Assembly (NCBI RefSeq): GCF_027111295.1
Contig: NZ_CP114287.1
Coordinates: 248,001 to 312,000, forward strand
Direction: 5' to 3'
Length of the DNA: 64,000 nt
Source: Flavobacterium gelatinilyticum
GTDB taxonomy: Bacteria > Bacteroidota > Bacteroidia > Flavobacteriales > Flavobacteriaceae
Every line of letters begins with the position of its first letter. The stretch's first letter is position 1. The position numbers were made by a program, and so were the translations under genes. Positions 1 through 11,391 of this stretch are shown here, piece after piece. Below the pieces are notes generated by a model that ran no database searches, was not told the origin of the DNA, and was given only the letters and a program-made list of their open reading frames with translations.

Positions 1-468
1 TTCTTTTGGAGTAAGTTTAATTTCTTCGCCGGAACGAAAAACTTTCATTTCTTCTTCTAGTATTTCAAGATCTTCAACGATGATTTTATTCTCTGTTTGC
101 TGCGGAATTTCTTTTCTTCGTAATAAAGAAGAAATCCGTGCGTACAATTCTTCAAAGTGAAAGGGTTTTACCAGATAGTCATCTGCGCCATTATCGAAAG
201 AAGCTAATTTGTCTTCAATTTCACTAAAAGCAGTCAGCATAATAATAGGTGTCTTTTTATCGACCTCACGAATACCTTTGCAGACTTCAATTCCGTTTAT
301 TCCCGGAACATTTATATCAAGAATGATGAGATCGTATTCGTACGGAAAGTATTTTTTAAGTAATAAAGAGCCATCATAATAAGGAATACACTCGAATTTT
401 TTCGTAGTAAAGAACGCAGATATTTCTTTAGACAATGTGAAATCATCTTCGAGTAGTAATATTTTCAT
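1..468 (-). CDS. OmpR-family response regulator, 3' end cut by window
   Basis: This is the N-terminal 156 codons of a two-component response regulator. It starts MKILLLEDD at 468 and is still open at base 1. The receiver domain shows the acidic pair at D8-D9, the phospho-acceptor Asp in LIILDINVPG (about residue 51), the switch Thr in MLTAF (about 79) and the conserved Lys in LVKPFHF (about 101). After a linker it reaches ...GEEIKLTPKE, the usual start of the OmpR/PhoB winged-helix output domain. It therefore should bind DNA when phosphorylated by a histidine kinase, which is not in the window. What it regulates cannot be told. Confidence 0.9.
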   Translation of the reverse strand, partial: MKILLLEDDFTLSKEISAFFTTKKFECIPYYDGSLLLKKYFPYEYDLIILDINVPGINGIEVCKGIREVDKKTPIIMLTAFSEIEDKLASFDNGADDYLVKPFHFEELYARISSLLRRKEIPQQTENKIIVEDLEILEEEMKVFRSGEEIKLTPKE

Positions 469-486
469 GTTTTTGTGGTATTTTTT

Positions 487-517
487 AAATTCGGCCGTTT
501 TGAAAACAGCCGAATTT
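487..517. terminator. Hairpin between response regulator and peptidase genes
   Basis: An AAATTCGGC/GCCGAATTT inverted repeat has a mostly self-complementary middle (GTTTT...AAAAC). It lies just after the stop of the M42 gene on the minus strand. The U-tract on that strand is short (three T), so termination is plausible but not certain. Confidence 0.45.
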
Positions 518-533
518 ATGAGGGAATAGTTTT

Positions 534-1622
534 TTATTTGAAATAAGAGAACGTTTCATTGTTCTCAATTTTCAACAACGATTCATAAATCAGTTGAATA
601 ACATTTTCAACATCTTCTTTATGAACCATTTCAACTGTCGTATGCATATAACGAAGCGGAAGTGAAATCAAAGCCGATGCTACACCGCCATTACTATAAG
701 CAAAAGCATCAGTATCTGTACCGGTAGCGCGAGAAGTAGCATGACGCTGAAACGGGATTTTGTTTTCTTCGGCAGTTTCTACAATTAAATCACGTAATTT
801 ATTTTGAATAGCAGGAGAGTAGCCAATTACCGGACCTTTTCCCATTTTAAGATCGCCTTCAACCTTTTTGTCTATCATTGGAGTAGTGGTGTCGTGGCAC
901 ACATCGGTTACAATAGCGACATTAGGTTTTATTCTGTGGGCGATCATTTCGGCACCGCGTAAACCAATTTCTTCCTGAACAGAATTTACGATATATAATC
1001 CAAAAGGCAGTTCCTTTTTATTTTCTTTAAGCAGACGCGCCACTTCGGCGATCATAAAACCACCCATTCTGTTGTCGATAGCTCTGCAGACAAATTTATT
1101 CTCATTCAGGATCATAAATTCATCAGGATATGTAATAACACAGCCAACGTGAACTCCCATTGCTTCAACCTGCTCTTTGTTTTCGCATCCTAAATCAATA
1201 AAAATATTGCTTAGTTTAGGGATTTCTTCTTTATCACGCAAACGAGTATGAATAGCCGGCCATCCAAAAACACCTTTTACAATTCCTTTTTTGGTATGAA
1301 TGTTAACTCTTTTTGAAGGAGCAATCTGATGATCAGAACCTCCATTTCGTATTACATATATTAAACCATCTTCAGTTATATAATTTACATACCATGAAAT
1401 TTCATCGGCATGACCTTCAATTACGACTTTAAAAGGAGCATCAGGATTAATAACTCCTACAGCAGATCCATAAGTATCAGTTATAAAAGTATCAACATAA
1501 GGCTTTAGATAATTCATCCAAAGTTTCTGACCTTCACTCTCATAACCAGTAGGCGAAGCATTATTTAGGTAGCTTTCCAGGAAAGCAATCGATGTATCGT
1601 TTAAGATAGATTTTGTACTCAT
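534..1622 (-). CDS. M42 family metallopeptidase (glutamyl aminopeptidase type)
   Basis: A cytosolic dinuclear-metal aminopeptidase of family M42 (FrvX/PepA-like), 362 residues, the usual family length. Visible metal and catalytic residues are H71 and D73 in EGHADE, D183 in AIDNRMGG, E217-E218 in VQEEIGLRG, D240 in VTDVCHD and H327 near the C-terminus (RYMHTTVE). These enzymes form large dodecameric shells and trim short peptides. There is no signal peptide, which fits peptide recycling in the cytoplasm. The start ATG at 1622 is close to the family N-terminus. It sits between a response regulator (same strand) and a divergent DUF4294 gene. Some relatives are annotated as endoglucanases, but nothing here supports that. 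Confidence 0.9.
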   Translation of the reverse strand: MSTKSILNDTSIAFLESYLNNASPTGYESEGQKLWMNYLKPYVDTFITDTYGSAVGVINPDAPFKVVIEGHADEISWYVNYITEDGLIYVIRNGGSDHQIAPSKRVNIHTKKGIVKGVFGWPAIHTRLRDKEEIPKLSNIFIDLGCENKEQVEAMGVHVGCVITYPDEFMILNENKFVCRAIDNRMGGFMIAEVARLLKENKKELPFGLYIVNSVQEEIGLRGAEMIAHRIKPNVAIVTDVCHDTTTPMIDKKVEGDLKMGKGPVIGYSPAIQNKLRDLIVETAEENKIPFQRHATSRATGTDTDAFAYSNGGVASALISLPLRYMHTTVEMVHKEDVENVIQLIYESLLKIENNETFSYFK

Positions 1623-1627
1623 AAAAA

Positions 1628-1653
1628 TATTTTTGCGCTAATTTATAAATTTG
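1628..1653 (+). promoter_or_regulatory. Candidate -7 elements upstream of the DUF4294 gene
   Basis: Two matches to TAnnTTTG lie in the divergent gap: TATTTTTG at 1628-1635 and TAAATTTG at 1646-1653. Neither has a TTG at the right distance upstream, so only the -7 part is supported. Confidence 0.35.
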
Positions 1654-1703
1654 GTATCAGAGTTGTGTATAAATATATAATTTTACATATAAATTAAGAC
1701 TCC

Positions 1704-2387
1704 ATGAGATATACCTGCTGTATTTTGTTTTTTATACTGATTTCGTTTTCGGTTCAAGCCCAAATAACTCCAAAAGAAAATCAGGAAATGGGTTACATAT
1801 TAACTGAACAAGATTCTATTCTTAACGACACCATTCAATTGCCCGAAATTATTATTTCAAAAGGTGAAAAGATGAATCCTGAAGAATTAAAGCAGTTTCA
1901 GATTCTTCAAAACAGGGTTTATAAAGTATATCCATACGCTAAATTAGCTGCAGACAGACTGACCGCGCTAAATAAAGGAATGGAGCGATTGAAAACCAAC
2001 CGTGAAAAAAAGAAATATTTCAAAATTGTCGAAGACTATCTTAATAACGAGTTTGAAGACAGGCTGAAAAAGCTTTCACGTAAGCAAGGACAGATTCTTG
2101 TAAAATTAGTGCATCGTCAAACCGGAACAACAACATACGAATTAATCAAAACCTTAAAAAGCGGATTCAAAGCCTTTGTGTCCAATACGACAGCCAATTT
2201 ATTTGATATAAGTTTGAAAACAGAATACAAACCTTATGAAGTAAATGAAGATTACCTAATAGAAACCATATTAGTAAGAGCTTTCGAATCGGGAAGATTA
2301 ATAAATCAGAAATCGGCTAATCCGGTAAACTACAATGACCTCATGCAGCATTGGGAAACAAAAGCCAAAGAGATTAATAAGAAATAA
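1704..2387 (+). CDS. DUF4294 domain-containing secreted protein
   Basis: A 227-residue protein resembling the Bacteroidota DUF4294 family, whose function is unknown. It has a signal peptide (CCILFFILISFSVQAQ, cleavage about residue 19) and an acidic linker. An alpha-helical, Lys-rich core follows, containing NRVYKVYPYAKLAADRL and RKQGQILVKLVHRQTG, which look like the conserved family motifs. It should be periplasmic or outer-membrane associated. It is monocistronic, with a strong terminator 19 bp after the stop. The assignment rests on remembered family motifs, not a search. Confidence 0.75.
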   Translation: MRYTCCILFFILISFSVQAQITPKENQEMGYILTEQDSILNDTIQLPEIIISKGEKMNPEELKQFQILQNRVYKVYPYAKLAADRLTALNKGMERLKTNREKKKYFKIVEDYLNNEFEDRLKKLSRKQGQILVKLVHRQTGTTTYELIKTLKSGFKAFVSNTTANLFDISLKTEYKPYEVNEDYLIETILVRAFESGRLINQKSANPVNYNDLMQHWETKAKEINKK

Positions 2388-2405
2388 TGATACTCTATAA
2401 TATAA

Positions 2406-2441
2406 TCAAACCCTCCAGATTTTAAAATCTGGAGGGTTTGA
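2406..2441. terminator. Perfect 36-bp palindromic terminator
   Basis: TCAAACCCTCCAGATTTT is followed directly by its exact reverse complement, and a T-rich stretch continues on the plus strand. It ends the DUF4294 transcript and would also work from the other strand. Confidence 0.85.
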
Positions 2442-2600
2442 TTTTTATACATATATAAGTATAGTTTTTGTTCTGCTATATAATAGTAATTCTAGTTTCA
2501 ACCTTTCAGTTTAACCCTGCCGTGTTTTGTTTTTTTATACATATATATAATAAGTGTAAATTCTCCGGCTGATAGGAGTCAGAGCTTTTCAGATTTATCG

Positions 2601-2678
2601 AGGAGCTTTATCGCGCTATACGCTTCAATCTTTTAGCGCCGAACGCCGGCTGGAAAAGGATTTTGGCTTCTATCGGGT
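2601..2678 (-). repeat. REP-like interspersed repeat, copy 1
   Basis: Read on the minus strand, this stretch begins CCCGATAGAAG and runs through CCTTTT, a GC-rich hairpin core (around CCGGCGTTCGGCGC), then AAAAGATTGAAGCGTATAGCG and AAAGCTCC. The same outer frame with a different core occurs at 33018-33096 on the plus strand. It has no reading frame of note and lies in the rRNA upstream gap. Confidence 0.6.
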
Positions 2679-2699
2679 CTGTGAAATGAGTTTTGCTAA

Positions 2700-2931
2700 T
2701 AGTTTTTTGGAAAAAGACGGGATTTAAAAAGATAAAGAATCACCTTAAAAGAGGTCAAAAGAATAAGAACTCCTCAAAATCGAGGGTCTGAAACCATCCC
2801 CAAATAATAAAAAAGGTAACAAAAGAGGAAAAATCCTGCATAAGATACAAAATAATTAAAATGTAAAAACACTGTTATCAGTTAGTTAAGAAAAAGAGTA
2901 AAAAAAGATTAAAAAAACTCTTGAAAAAAGC
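2700..2931 (+). other. A-rich gap upstream of the rRNA promoters
   Basis: No gene is seen in this stretch. It is strongly A-rich on the plus strand, especially just before the first promoter, where short A-tracts are phased with few C/G. Such tracts can act as UP-type or curved-DNA activators of rRNA promoters. That role is inferred only from composition and position. Confidence 0.4.
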
Positions 2932-2961
2932 TTGTTTAAGCGGAAAAAGGTTCTACTTTTG
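2932..2961 (+). promoter_or_regulatory. rRNA operon promoter P1
   Basis: TTG at 2932-2934, a 19-bp spacer, then TACTTTTG at 2954-2961, followed at once by CACCCGC. This matches the Bacteroidota housekeeping promoter (TTG, about 19 bp, TAnnTTTG). It is the first of three near-copies spaced 124 bp apart. Confidence 0.8.
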
Positions 2962-3055
2962 CACCCGCAACAGCGAAAAACGCTCTTCGAAATACTGACA
3001 AGGATTTGAATTAAGAGAGGAAGAAAATTTCTTGAAAAAAAAGATTCAAAAAAGC

Positions 3056-3086
3056 TTGTGAGATTTGAAAATGCTTTTTACATTTG
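3056..3086 (+). promoter_or_regulatory. rRNA operon promoter P2
   Basis: TTG at 3056-3058, a 20-bp spacer, then TACATTTG at 3079-3086, followed by CACCCCGC. It shares the A-rich upstream segment ending AAAAAAGCTTGT with P1. Confidence 0.8.
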
Positions 3087-3179
3087 CACCCCGCAAAACA
3101 CTGAAAGTTCCTTGAGAGATTGATAAGAGAGATTAGAAAACGAGACGAAAAAAAAGTTTCAAAATTTTTTAAATTTTTC

Positions 3180-3210
3180 TTGCCAGAAACAAAAAGAATT
3201 TTTAGTTTTG
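3180..3210 (+). promoter_or_regulatory. rRNA operon promoter P3
   Basis: TTG at 3180-3182, a 20-bp spacer, then TAGTTTTG at 3203-3210, followed by CACCCGC. It is the promoter closest to 16S and would give a leader of about 160 nt. Confidence 0.8.
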
Positions 3211-3251
3211 CACCCGCTTTGAGAAACAAGCGATAAAGATTAAAAGAATAC

Positions 3252-3268
3252 GTTCGTAGACATATTGA
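3252..3268 (+). promoter_or_regulatory. boxA-like antitermination element, 16S leader
   Basis: GTTCGTAGACATATTGA differs at only two of 17 positions from an element at 5336-5352, before 23S. The arrangement, one copy in the leader and one before 23S, matches the boxA sites of E. coli rrn operons that recruit NusB/S10. The role is inferred. Confidence 0.6.
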
Positions 3269-3277
3269 ATTGACAGC

Positions 3278-3297
3278 TGTCCCGATTACTCGGGACA
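3278..3297 (+). promoter_or_regulatory. Leader hairpin upstream of 16S
   Basis: A perfect 8-bp stem (TGTCCCGA/TCGGGACA) with a TTAC loop lies 9 nt after the boxA-like element. No U-run follows, so it is probably an antitermination or processing structure and not a terminator. Confidence 0.6.
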
Positions 3298-3374
3298 TAA
3301 AAAATAAGAGTAATAGAATTGAGAGATTCGAGAAGAACCGATAGAATCTGCATCGCATAATAATATAAAAATAT

Positions 3375-4888
<1,514 letters not shown>

Positions 4889-5015
4889 CTAGAGCCTTAG
4901 TGTTAGCTTTAATGAGCACGCTTAGGAAATAAGATGCAGGAAATTGAGGTTCTGAATCTGAGATTGTATTACTCTTGCTGTTAATTTAAAAAAATGAAAG
5001 AATTAAGTAAAACAG

Positions 5016-5089
5016 AGTCTCGTAGCTCAGCTGGTTAGAGTACTACACTGATAATGTAGGGGTCGGCAGTTCGAGTCTGCCCGGGACTA
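5016..5089 (+). tRNA. tRNA-Ile (GAT)
   Basis: A complete cloverleaf: acceptor AGTCTCG/CGGGACT with one G-U pair, D arm, anticodon stem CTACA/TGTAG with loop CTGATAA (anticodon GAT), and T arm GGCAG/CTGCC. The CCA end is not encoded. It lies in the 16S-23S spacer, its classical place. Confidence 0.95.
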
Positions 5090-5106
5090 CTTTTTTAAGC
5101 TTCTTG

Positions 5107-5233
5107 ATTAAAAATTAAGAATTAAAAATTAAAAAAGACTGTTAGCTTAATAAAAAAAAGGAAATTTTAGAAGTTGAAAGATTAAAGGATCAAAAGTTCA
5201 TAATTTTTAATTCACGATTTTTAATTTTTAATT
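5107..5233. repeat. AT-only inverted arms in the spacer between the two tRNAs
   Basis: An ATTAAAAATTAA-type stretch at 5107-5135 is complementary, with a short insertion, to the AATTTTTAATT stretches at 5202-5233. The arms bracket the segment between tRNA-Ile and tRNA-Ala and could pair in the transcript. Similar AT words are common intergenic filler in this genus, so the pairing may be incidental. Confidence 0.5.
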
Positions 5234-5238
5234 AAAAT

Positions 5239-5315
5239 GGGGGATTAGCTCAGCTGGCTAGAGCGCCTGCCTTGCACGCAGGAGGTCAACGGTTCGACTC
5301 CGTTATTCTCCACCA
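5239..5315 (+). tRNA. tRNA-Ala (TGC)
   Basis: A complete cloverleaf with acceptor GGGGGAT/ATTCTCC (two G-U pairs), anticodon stem CCTGC/GCAGG with loop CTTGCAC (anticodon TGC), T arm AACGG/CCGTT and an encoded CCA at 5313-5315. The neighbouring tRNA-Ile lacks an encoded CCA, so the operon mixes both types. Confidence 0.95.
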
Positions 5316-5335
5316 TCCCGATAAATAGGGAAAAA

Positions 5336-5352
5336 GTTCATTGACATATTGA
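5336..5352 (+). promoter_or_regulatory. boxA-like antitermination element before 23S
   Basis: GTTCATTGACATATTGA matches the leader element at 3252-3268 in 15 of 17 positions. A second boxA in the spacer ahead of 23S is the standard arrangement in E. coli rrn operons. Confidence 0.6.
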
Positions 5353-5429
5353 GATAAGAAAATAATAAGAAAGTAGAAAGCGTTTTTTGTTATAGTAGAA
5401 ATACAAAGACAGAAAACAAAAAAAAACGG

Positions 5430-5448
5430 TCTCATTGTAATAATGAGA
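5430..5448 (+). other. Hairpin just before 23S
   Basis: TCTCATT/AATGAGA with a GTAAT loop, ending 7 nt before the mature 23S end. It is probably part of the precursor processing structure. Confidence 0.5.
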
Positions 5449-5455
5449 TTGGTAC

Positions 5456-8334
<2,879 letters not shown>

Positions 8335-8344
8335 ACACCCTTTT

Positions 8345-8369
8345 CCTCTCTCGTCCCAGACGAGAGAGG
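8345..8369 (+). other. Strong hairpin after 23S, likely processing stem
   Basis: A perfect 11-bp stem, CCTCTCTCGTC/GACGAGAGAGG, with a three-base loop, starts about 10 nt after 23S. No U-run follows and 5S lies downstream, so it is more likely an RNase III-type processing site than a terminator. Confidence 0.65.
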
Positions 8370-8440
8370 AGGAAACTTTCTAAAGTATGCTTATTGTGTT
8401 TCTTTATCTCAGTATGTTAAAATATTTGCTCGACGCAGAG

Positions 8441-8512
8441 CAGTGACTAGTAGATAGTAACTAGTGACTAGGTTAAAACCTAATTACTAAGCACTATACA
8501 CTAATTACTAAC
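8441..8512. repeat. Short repeats and imperfect inverted repeat in the 23S-5S spacer
   Basis: AGTGACTAG occurs twice and CTAATTACTAA twice. The TAGTAACTAGTGACTAGGT arm is imperfectly complementary to ACCTAATTACTAAGCACTA, across an AAA centre. Of 19 possible pairs about 15 fit. It could fold as one long stem in the precursor. Confidence 0.5.
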
Positions 8513-8517
8513 AACCT

Positions 8518-8626
8518 TAAGGTGGTTATTGCGGCGGGGCTCACCTCTTCCCATCCCGAACAGAGAAGTTAAGCCCGCCTGCGCAGATGGTACTGCAGTT
8601 TTGTGGGAGAGTATGTCGTCGCCTTT
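8518..8626 (+). rRNA. rrf: 5S ribosomal RNA
   Basis: The roughly 109-nt gene contains the conserved CCCATCCCGAACAGAGAAGT loop and a terminal stem AAGGTGGT/GTCGTCGCCTT. It ends the rRNA operon and is followed directly by a strong terminator. Confidence 0.95.
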
Positions 8627-8637
8627 CTTTTGAAAAA

Positions 8638-8665
8638 CCCTATCCAATAATGGATAGGGTTTTTT
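8638..8665 (+). terminator. rRNA operon terminator
   Basis: CCCTATCCA/TGGATAGGG, a 9-bp stem with an ATAA loop and six T, lies about 12 nt after 5S. An A-run precedes the stem, which would lengthen it. Confidence 0.9.
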
Positions 8666-8781
8666 GTTTTTACAGTTTTTTTTGAAAACATACCTCACTT
8701 ACAGATTCTTAAGGGATCTATTAATGTATTTTATTTATCTTTCTTCTATAATCTGTCAGGTAAAACTAAAGAATAATTCCA

Positions 8782-8789
8782 TATTTTTG
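8782..8789 (+). promoter_or_regulatory. -7 element TATTTTTG for the DUF1569 gene
   Basis: An exact TAnnTTTG match 25 bp before the ATG at 8814. No TTG sits at the -33 distance. Confidence 0.5.
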
Positions 8790-8813
8790 TTTTAACCATT
8801 TTAAAACTTAATT

Positions 8814-9266
8814 ATGAAAAATATTTTCTCTAAAACTGATTCAGAAGAGTTTATTGATCGTATTAATCAGTTAGGTGTTGATTCCCAGCCTCTTTGGGGT
8901 AAAATGTCTGTTGATCAGATGTTGGCGCATTGTAACGTAATGTATGAAATGGTATACGAGAACATTCATCCAAAGCCAAATGCTTTTTTACGATTTATAC
9001 TAAAATCATTTGTAAAAAGTAAGGTTGTTAATGAAACTTCGTATTCTAGAAATATCCGTACGGCTCCTCAATTTATTATTACCGGAGATCGTGATTTTCA
9101 AATTGAAAAAGAAAGGCTTATTAGATATATTACGAAAACCCAGGAATTAGGAACAAATGAGTTTGAAGGTAAGGAATCTCTTTCTTTTGGCAGACTAACT
9201 TCTAAAGAATGGAGTAATATGTTTGCAAAGCATTTAGATCATCATTTTTCTCAATTTAATGTTTAA
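8814..9266 (+). CDS. DUF1569 / DinB-like protein
   Basis: A 150-residue cytosolic protein of the DUF1569 type in the DinB/YfiT superfamily. Those are four-helix bundles that often bind a metal through three His. Here H39 (QMLAHCN) and the C-terminal KHLDHHFSQF (H140, H143/H144) have the expected spacing. WGKMSVDQM in the first helix is the family signature. Superfamily members include bacillithiol- or mycothiol-linked transferases, but the substrate of this branch is unknown. It overlaps or abuts the next gene and probably shares its transcript. Confidence 0.75.
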   Translation: MKNIFSKTDSEEFIDRINQLGVDSQPLWGKMSVDQMLAHCNVMYEMVYENIHPKPNAFLRFILKSFVKSKVVNETSYSRNIRTAPQFIITGDRDFQIEKERLIRYITKTQELGTNEFEGKESLSFGRLTSKEWSNMFAKHLDHHFSQFNV

Positions 9267-9711
9267 ATTTTCTTGTATGAGGAGTTTTATGTTTTTATTT
9301 TTTTTGTTGACGGGATTAGTTGTTAATGCTCAGAAATCTGAAGTTCAAAAAACCATTGAATCTTTTTTTGTAGGTTTTCATCAAAAGGATTCAATTAAAA
9401 TGAAAGCGGTTTGTTCTGATAATATTATTTTGCAGTCTATTAATGAAAGTGCTGTAAAAGGAAATAAATTGAATAATGAGAACTCAAAAGATTTCTATAA
9501 ATCTCTCACGTCAATTCCGTCAAACATTAAATTTCAGGAGAAAATATTGAGTTATTCTATTCAGATTGATGGTGCTATGGCGCATGCCTGGACGCCGTAT
9601 GAATTTTATATGAATGATAAGCTAAGCCATTCTGGTGTGAATGCTTTTACGTTGTTTAAAGAAAATGATTCCTGGAAAATCATTTATGTAATTGATACCC
9701 GAAGAAAATAA
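9259..9711 (+). CDS. Secreted NTF2/SnoaL-like protein
   Basis: A 150-residue protein with a signal peptide (FMFLFFLLTGLVVNAQ) and a single SnoaL/DUF4440-type NTF2 fold. It shows a first helix VQKTIESFFVGFHQKD, a middle AHAWTPYEFYMNDKLSHSG and an end NAFTLFKENDSWKIIYVIDTRR. Such small cone-shaped domains bind hydrophobic ligands or act as isomerases, and the ligand is unknown. The ATG at 9259 overlaps the previous stop by 8 bp, suggesting coupling. ATG 9277 (MRSFMFLF) gives an equally good signal peptide and cannot be excluded. Confidence 0.7.
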   Translation: MFKFSCMRSFMFLFFLLTGLVVNAQKSEVQKTIESFFVGFHQKDSIKMKAVCSDNIILQSINESAVKGNKLNNENSKDFYKSLTSIPSNIKFQEKILSYSIQIDGAMAHAWTPYEFYMNDKLSHSGVNAFTLFKENDSWKIIYVIDTRRK

Positions 9712-9718
9712 TTTTTTA

Positions 9719-10363
9719 TTATGCTACTTCTGCTGCATAATAAAGGCAGATACCTGTTAATAAACATTCGGAACATTTTGGTTTTGGTCTGCAGGTTTCT
9801 CTGCCCAAAAAGGAAATAGCCATTCCAATTTCTGACCAGATATTCTTTGGAAGAACCTGCATCATATCTTTTTCGATTTTATTTCCATCTTTACTTTCTT
9901 TGATAATTCCTATTCTTGGAGCAACACGTATTACATGTAAATCTGCAATAATACCTTCGGCAGGTTTATTTGTTTCTCTTAAAATGACATTAGCAGATTT
10001 TCTTCCTACACCTTTTAAGGCTGTTAATCCCTGCATAGTTAATGGAATATCTTTATCATTTTTGATAGTTTCGGCAATTTCTAAAATCCATTTGGCCTTA
10101 GTTACATAATTGCGGACTTTGTTGATATAAGGAAGCAAGGAATCAAAATCAGTTTTGGCAAGGCTGTTTAAAGTTGGAAATTTTTCAAATAATGTGGGAG
10201 AAATAGCATTGATATTAGCATCTGAATCCTGAGCGGATAGAATAACCATTATTAAAAGCTGGTAAGTATTTTGATAATCCAAAGGATGTTTTTTTCCTTT
10301 ATATTTCTTTAGAATGGGTTTTAATTTAGTTTCCCAGTTTGACGATTCTCCAAATAAATCCAT
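9719..10363 (-). CDS. Endonuclease III-like DNA glycosylase
   Basis: A 214-residue HhH-GPD base-excision repair enzyme. The helix-hairpin-helix LKGVGRKSANVIL carries the catalytic Lys, and IADLHVIRV carries the catalytic Asp (K120/D138 in E. coli Nth). The C-terminal iron-sulphur motif is C-x5-C-x2-C-x5-C (CRPKPKCSECLLTGIC), one residue shorter in the first loop than the usual C-x6-C. Around the substrate helix it has ILSAQDSD where Nth has LLSAQATD. It may thus be a paralogous branch and not the main Nth. It removes oxidised pyrimidines if it behaves like Nth. It is monocistronic or paired with the hydrolase gene upstream. Confidence 0.8.
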   Translation of the reverse strand: MDLFGESSNWETKLKPILKKYKGKKHPLDYQNTYQLLIMVILSAQDSDANINAISPTLFEKFPTLNSLAKTDFDSLLPYINKVRNYVTKAKWILEIAETIKNDKDIPLTMQGLTALKGVGRKSANVILRETNKPAEGIIADLHVIRVAPRIGIIKESKDGNKIEKDMMQVLPKNIWSEIGMAISFLGRETCRPKPKCSECLLTGICLYYAAEVA

Positions 10364-10410
10364 TTTAAATAATTTAGTGTATTGATAGTTAGGTTTTTAT
10401 GTGATTAAAG

Positions 10411-11277
10411 TTAGTTTTTTTTGATGAATTTGAGAGTTTCTTTGATAACATTTTGATTTCCTAATATTTTTCTATGTCCTAAGCCTTCAGTCAAAAACAA
10501 GGTGCCTTTTTCGAGATTTTCATGAATATGTATTCCGGCTTTAACCGGAACTTCGGGATCATCTTTATCATGTATTACTAAAACAGGAATTTTTACTTTT
10601 TGTGCAGCTCGATAAGCAGAAAAATCATCCATTTTTAGTTGGTATTTTTCTTCAAAAAGATTTTGTAAATGATCAGCAATGTCTTTTTTTAATCTCAATT
10701 TAGAAATGAATTCATTCAGAATATCCTGAACGATATCACCGCTTCCGATAATTACTGCACTATTTACATTTAATTCGTTTTTAATTGCATTTAAAACAGA
10801 CATTCCTCCTAATGAATGTCCAATTGCGGACTCAAATGGTCCGAATTCTTTTTCAAGTTGTAATATCGAAGCTATAAACTCAGACATTATGGTGGTTTGA
10901 CCTTTTGATTTTCCATGTGCGGGAGCGTCAAAACTTATGACAGAATAACCATTTTCTACTAATGCATCAGCAATCTTAAAAAGCTGTGTCCCTCTTCCTG
11001 ACCAGCCGTGAACAAGTATAATTTTACGTTTACTTTCACCATAAGAATAGGTTATAATATGTTTATCAATAGCCGGAATGTAAATTTCTTTTTGCACGCT
11101 TTTCGCATCCATTTCAAATTCTCGTTTGGGAACTTTATGCTTTACAGGCGTTGTAAATACTCTGGCAGCAAATCTGGTAACCAGTTTTGTAGAGATAAAT
11201 GCGCAGATTTTCGCAGATATTATAATTATTGCTGGAATTTTTAATGATTTAGTAGGATTATTTGTCTTTTTTGCCAT
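10411..11277 (-). CDS. Alpha/beta hydrolase with N-terminal membrane segment
   Basis: A 288-residue serine hydrolase. A hydrophobic stretch near residues 13-35 (IPAIIIISAKICAFISTKLV) probably anchors it in the inner membrane. The oxyanion-loop motif HGWSGRG, the nucleophile elbow GHSLGG, an acidic residue in VIHDKDDPEVP and a late His in GLGHRK form the standard triad order. The substrate is unknown; esterase or lysophospholipase activities occur in this group. It is divergent from glgA across a 114-bp gap. Confidence 0.8.
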   Translation of the reverse strand: MAKKTNNPTKSLKIPAIIIISAKICAFISTKLVTRFAARVFTTPVKHKVPKREFEMDAKSVQKEIYIPAIDKHIITYSYGESKRKIILVHGWSGRGTQLFKIADALVENGYSVISFDAPAHGKSKGQTTIMSEFIASILQLEKEFGPFESAIGHSLGGMSVLNAIKNELNVNSAVIIGSGDIVQDILNEFISKLRLKKDIADHLQNLFEEKYQLKMDDFSAYRAAQKVKIPVLVIHDKDDPEVPVKAGIHIHENLEKGTLFLTEGLGHRKILGNQNVIKETLKFIKKN

Positions 11278-11391
11278 TTCGATAAAACGTATTTTAAATC
11301 AGAACTTTAGTTATTTTTTGCTAAATTTAAAGAACATAAAAGTAGCATATAAATGATTGCTTCTTAAAGATAATCACAAATTAATTTCTGA

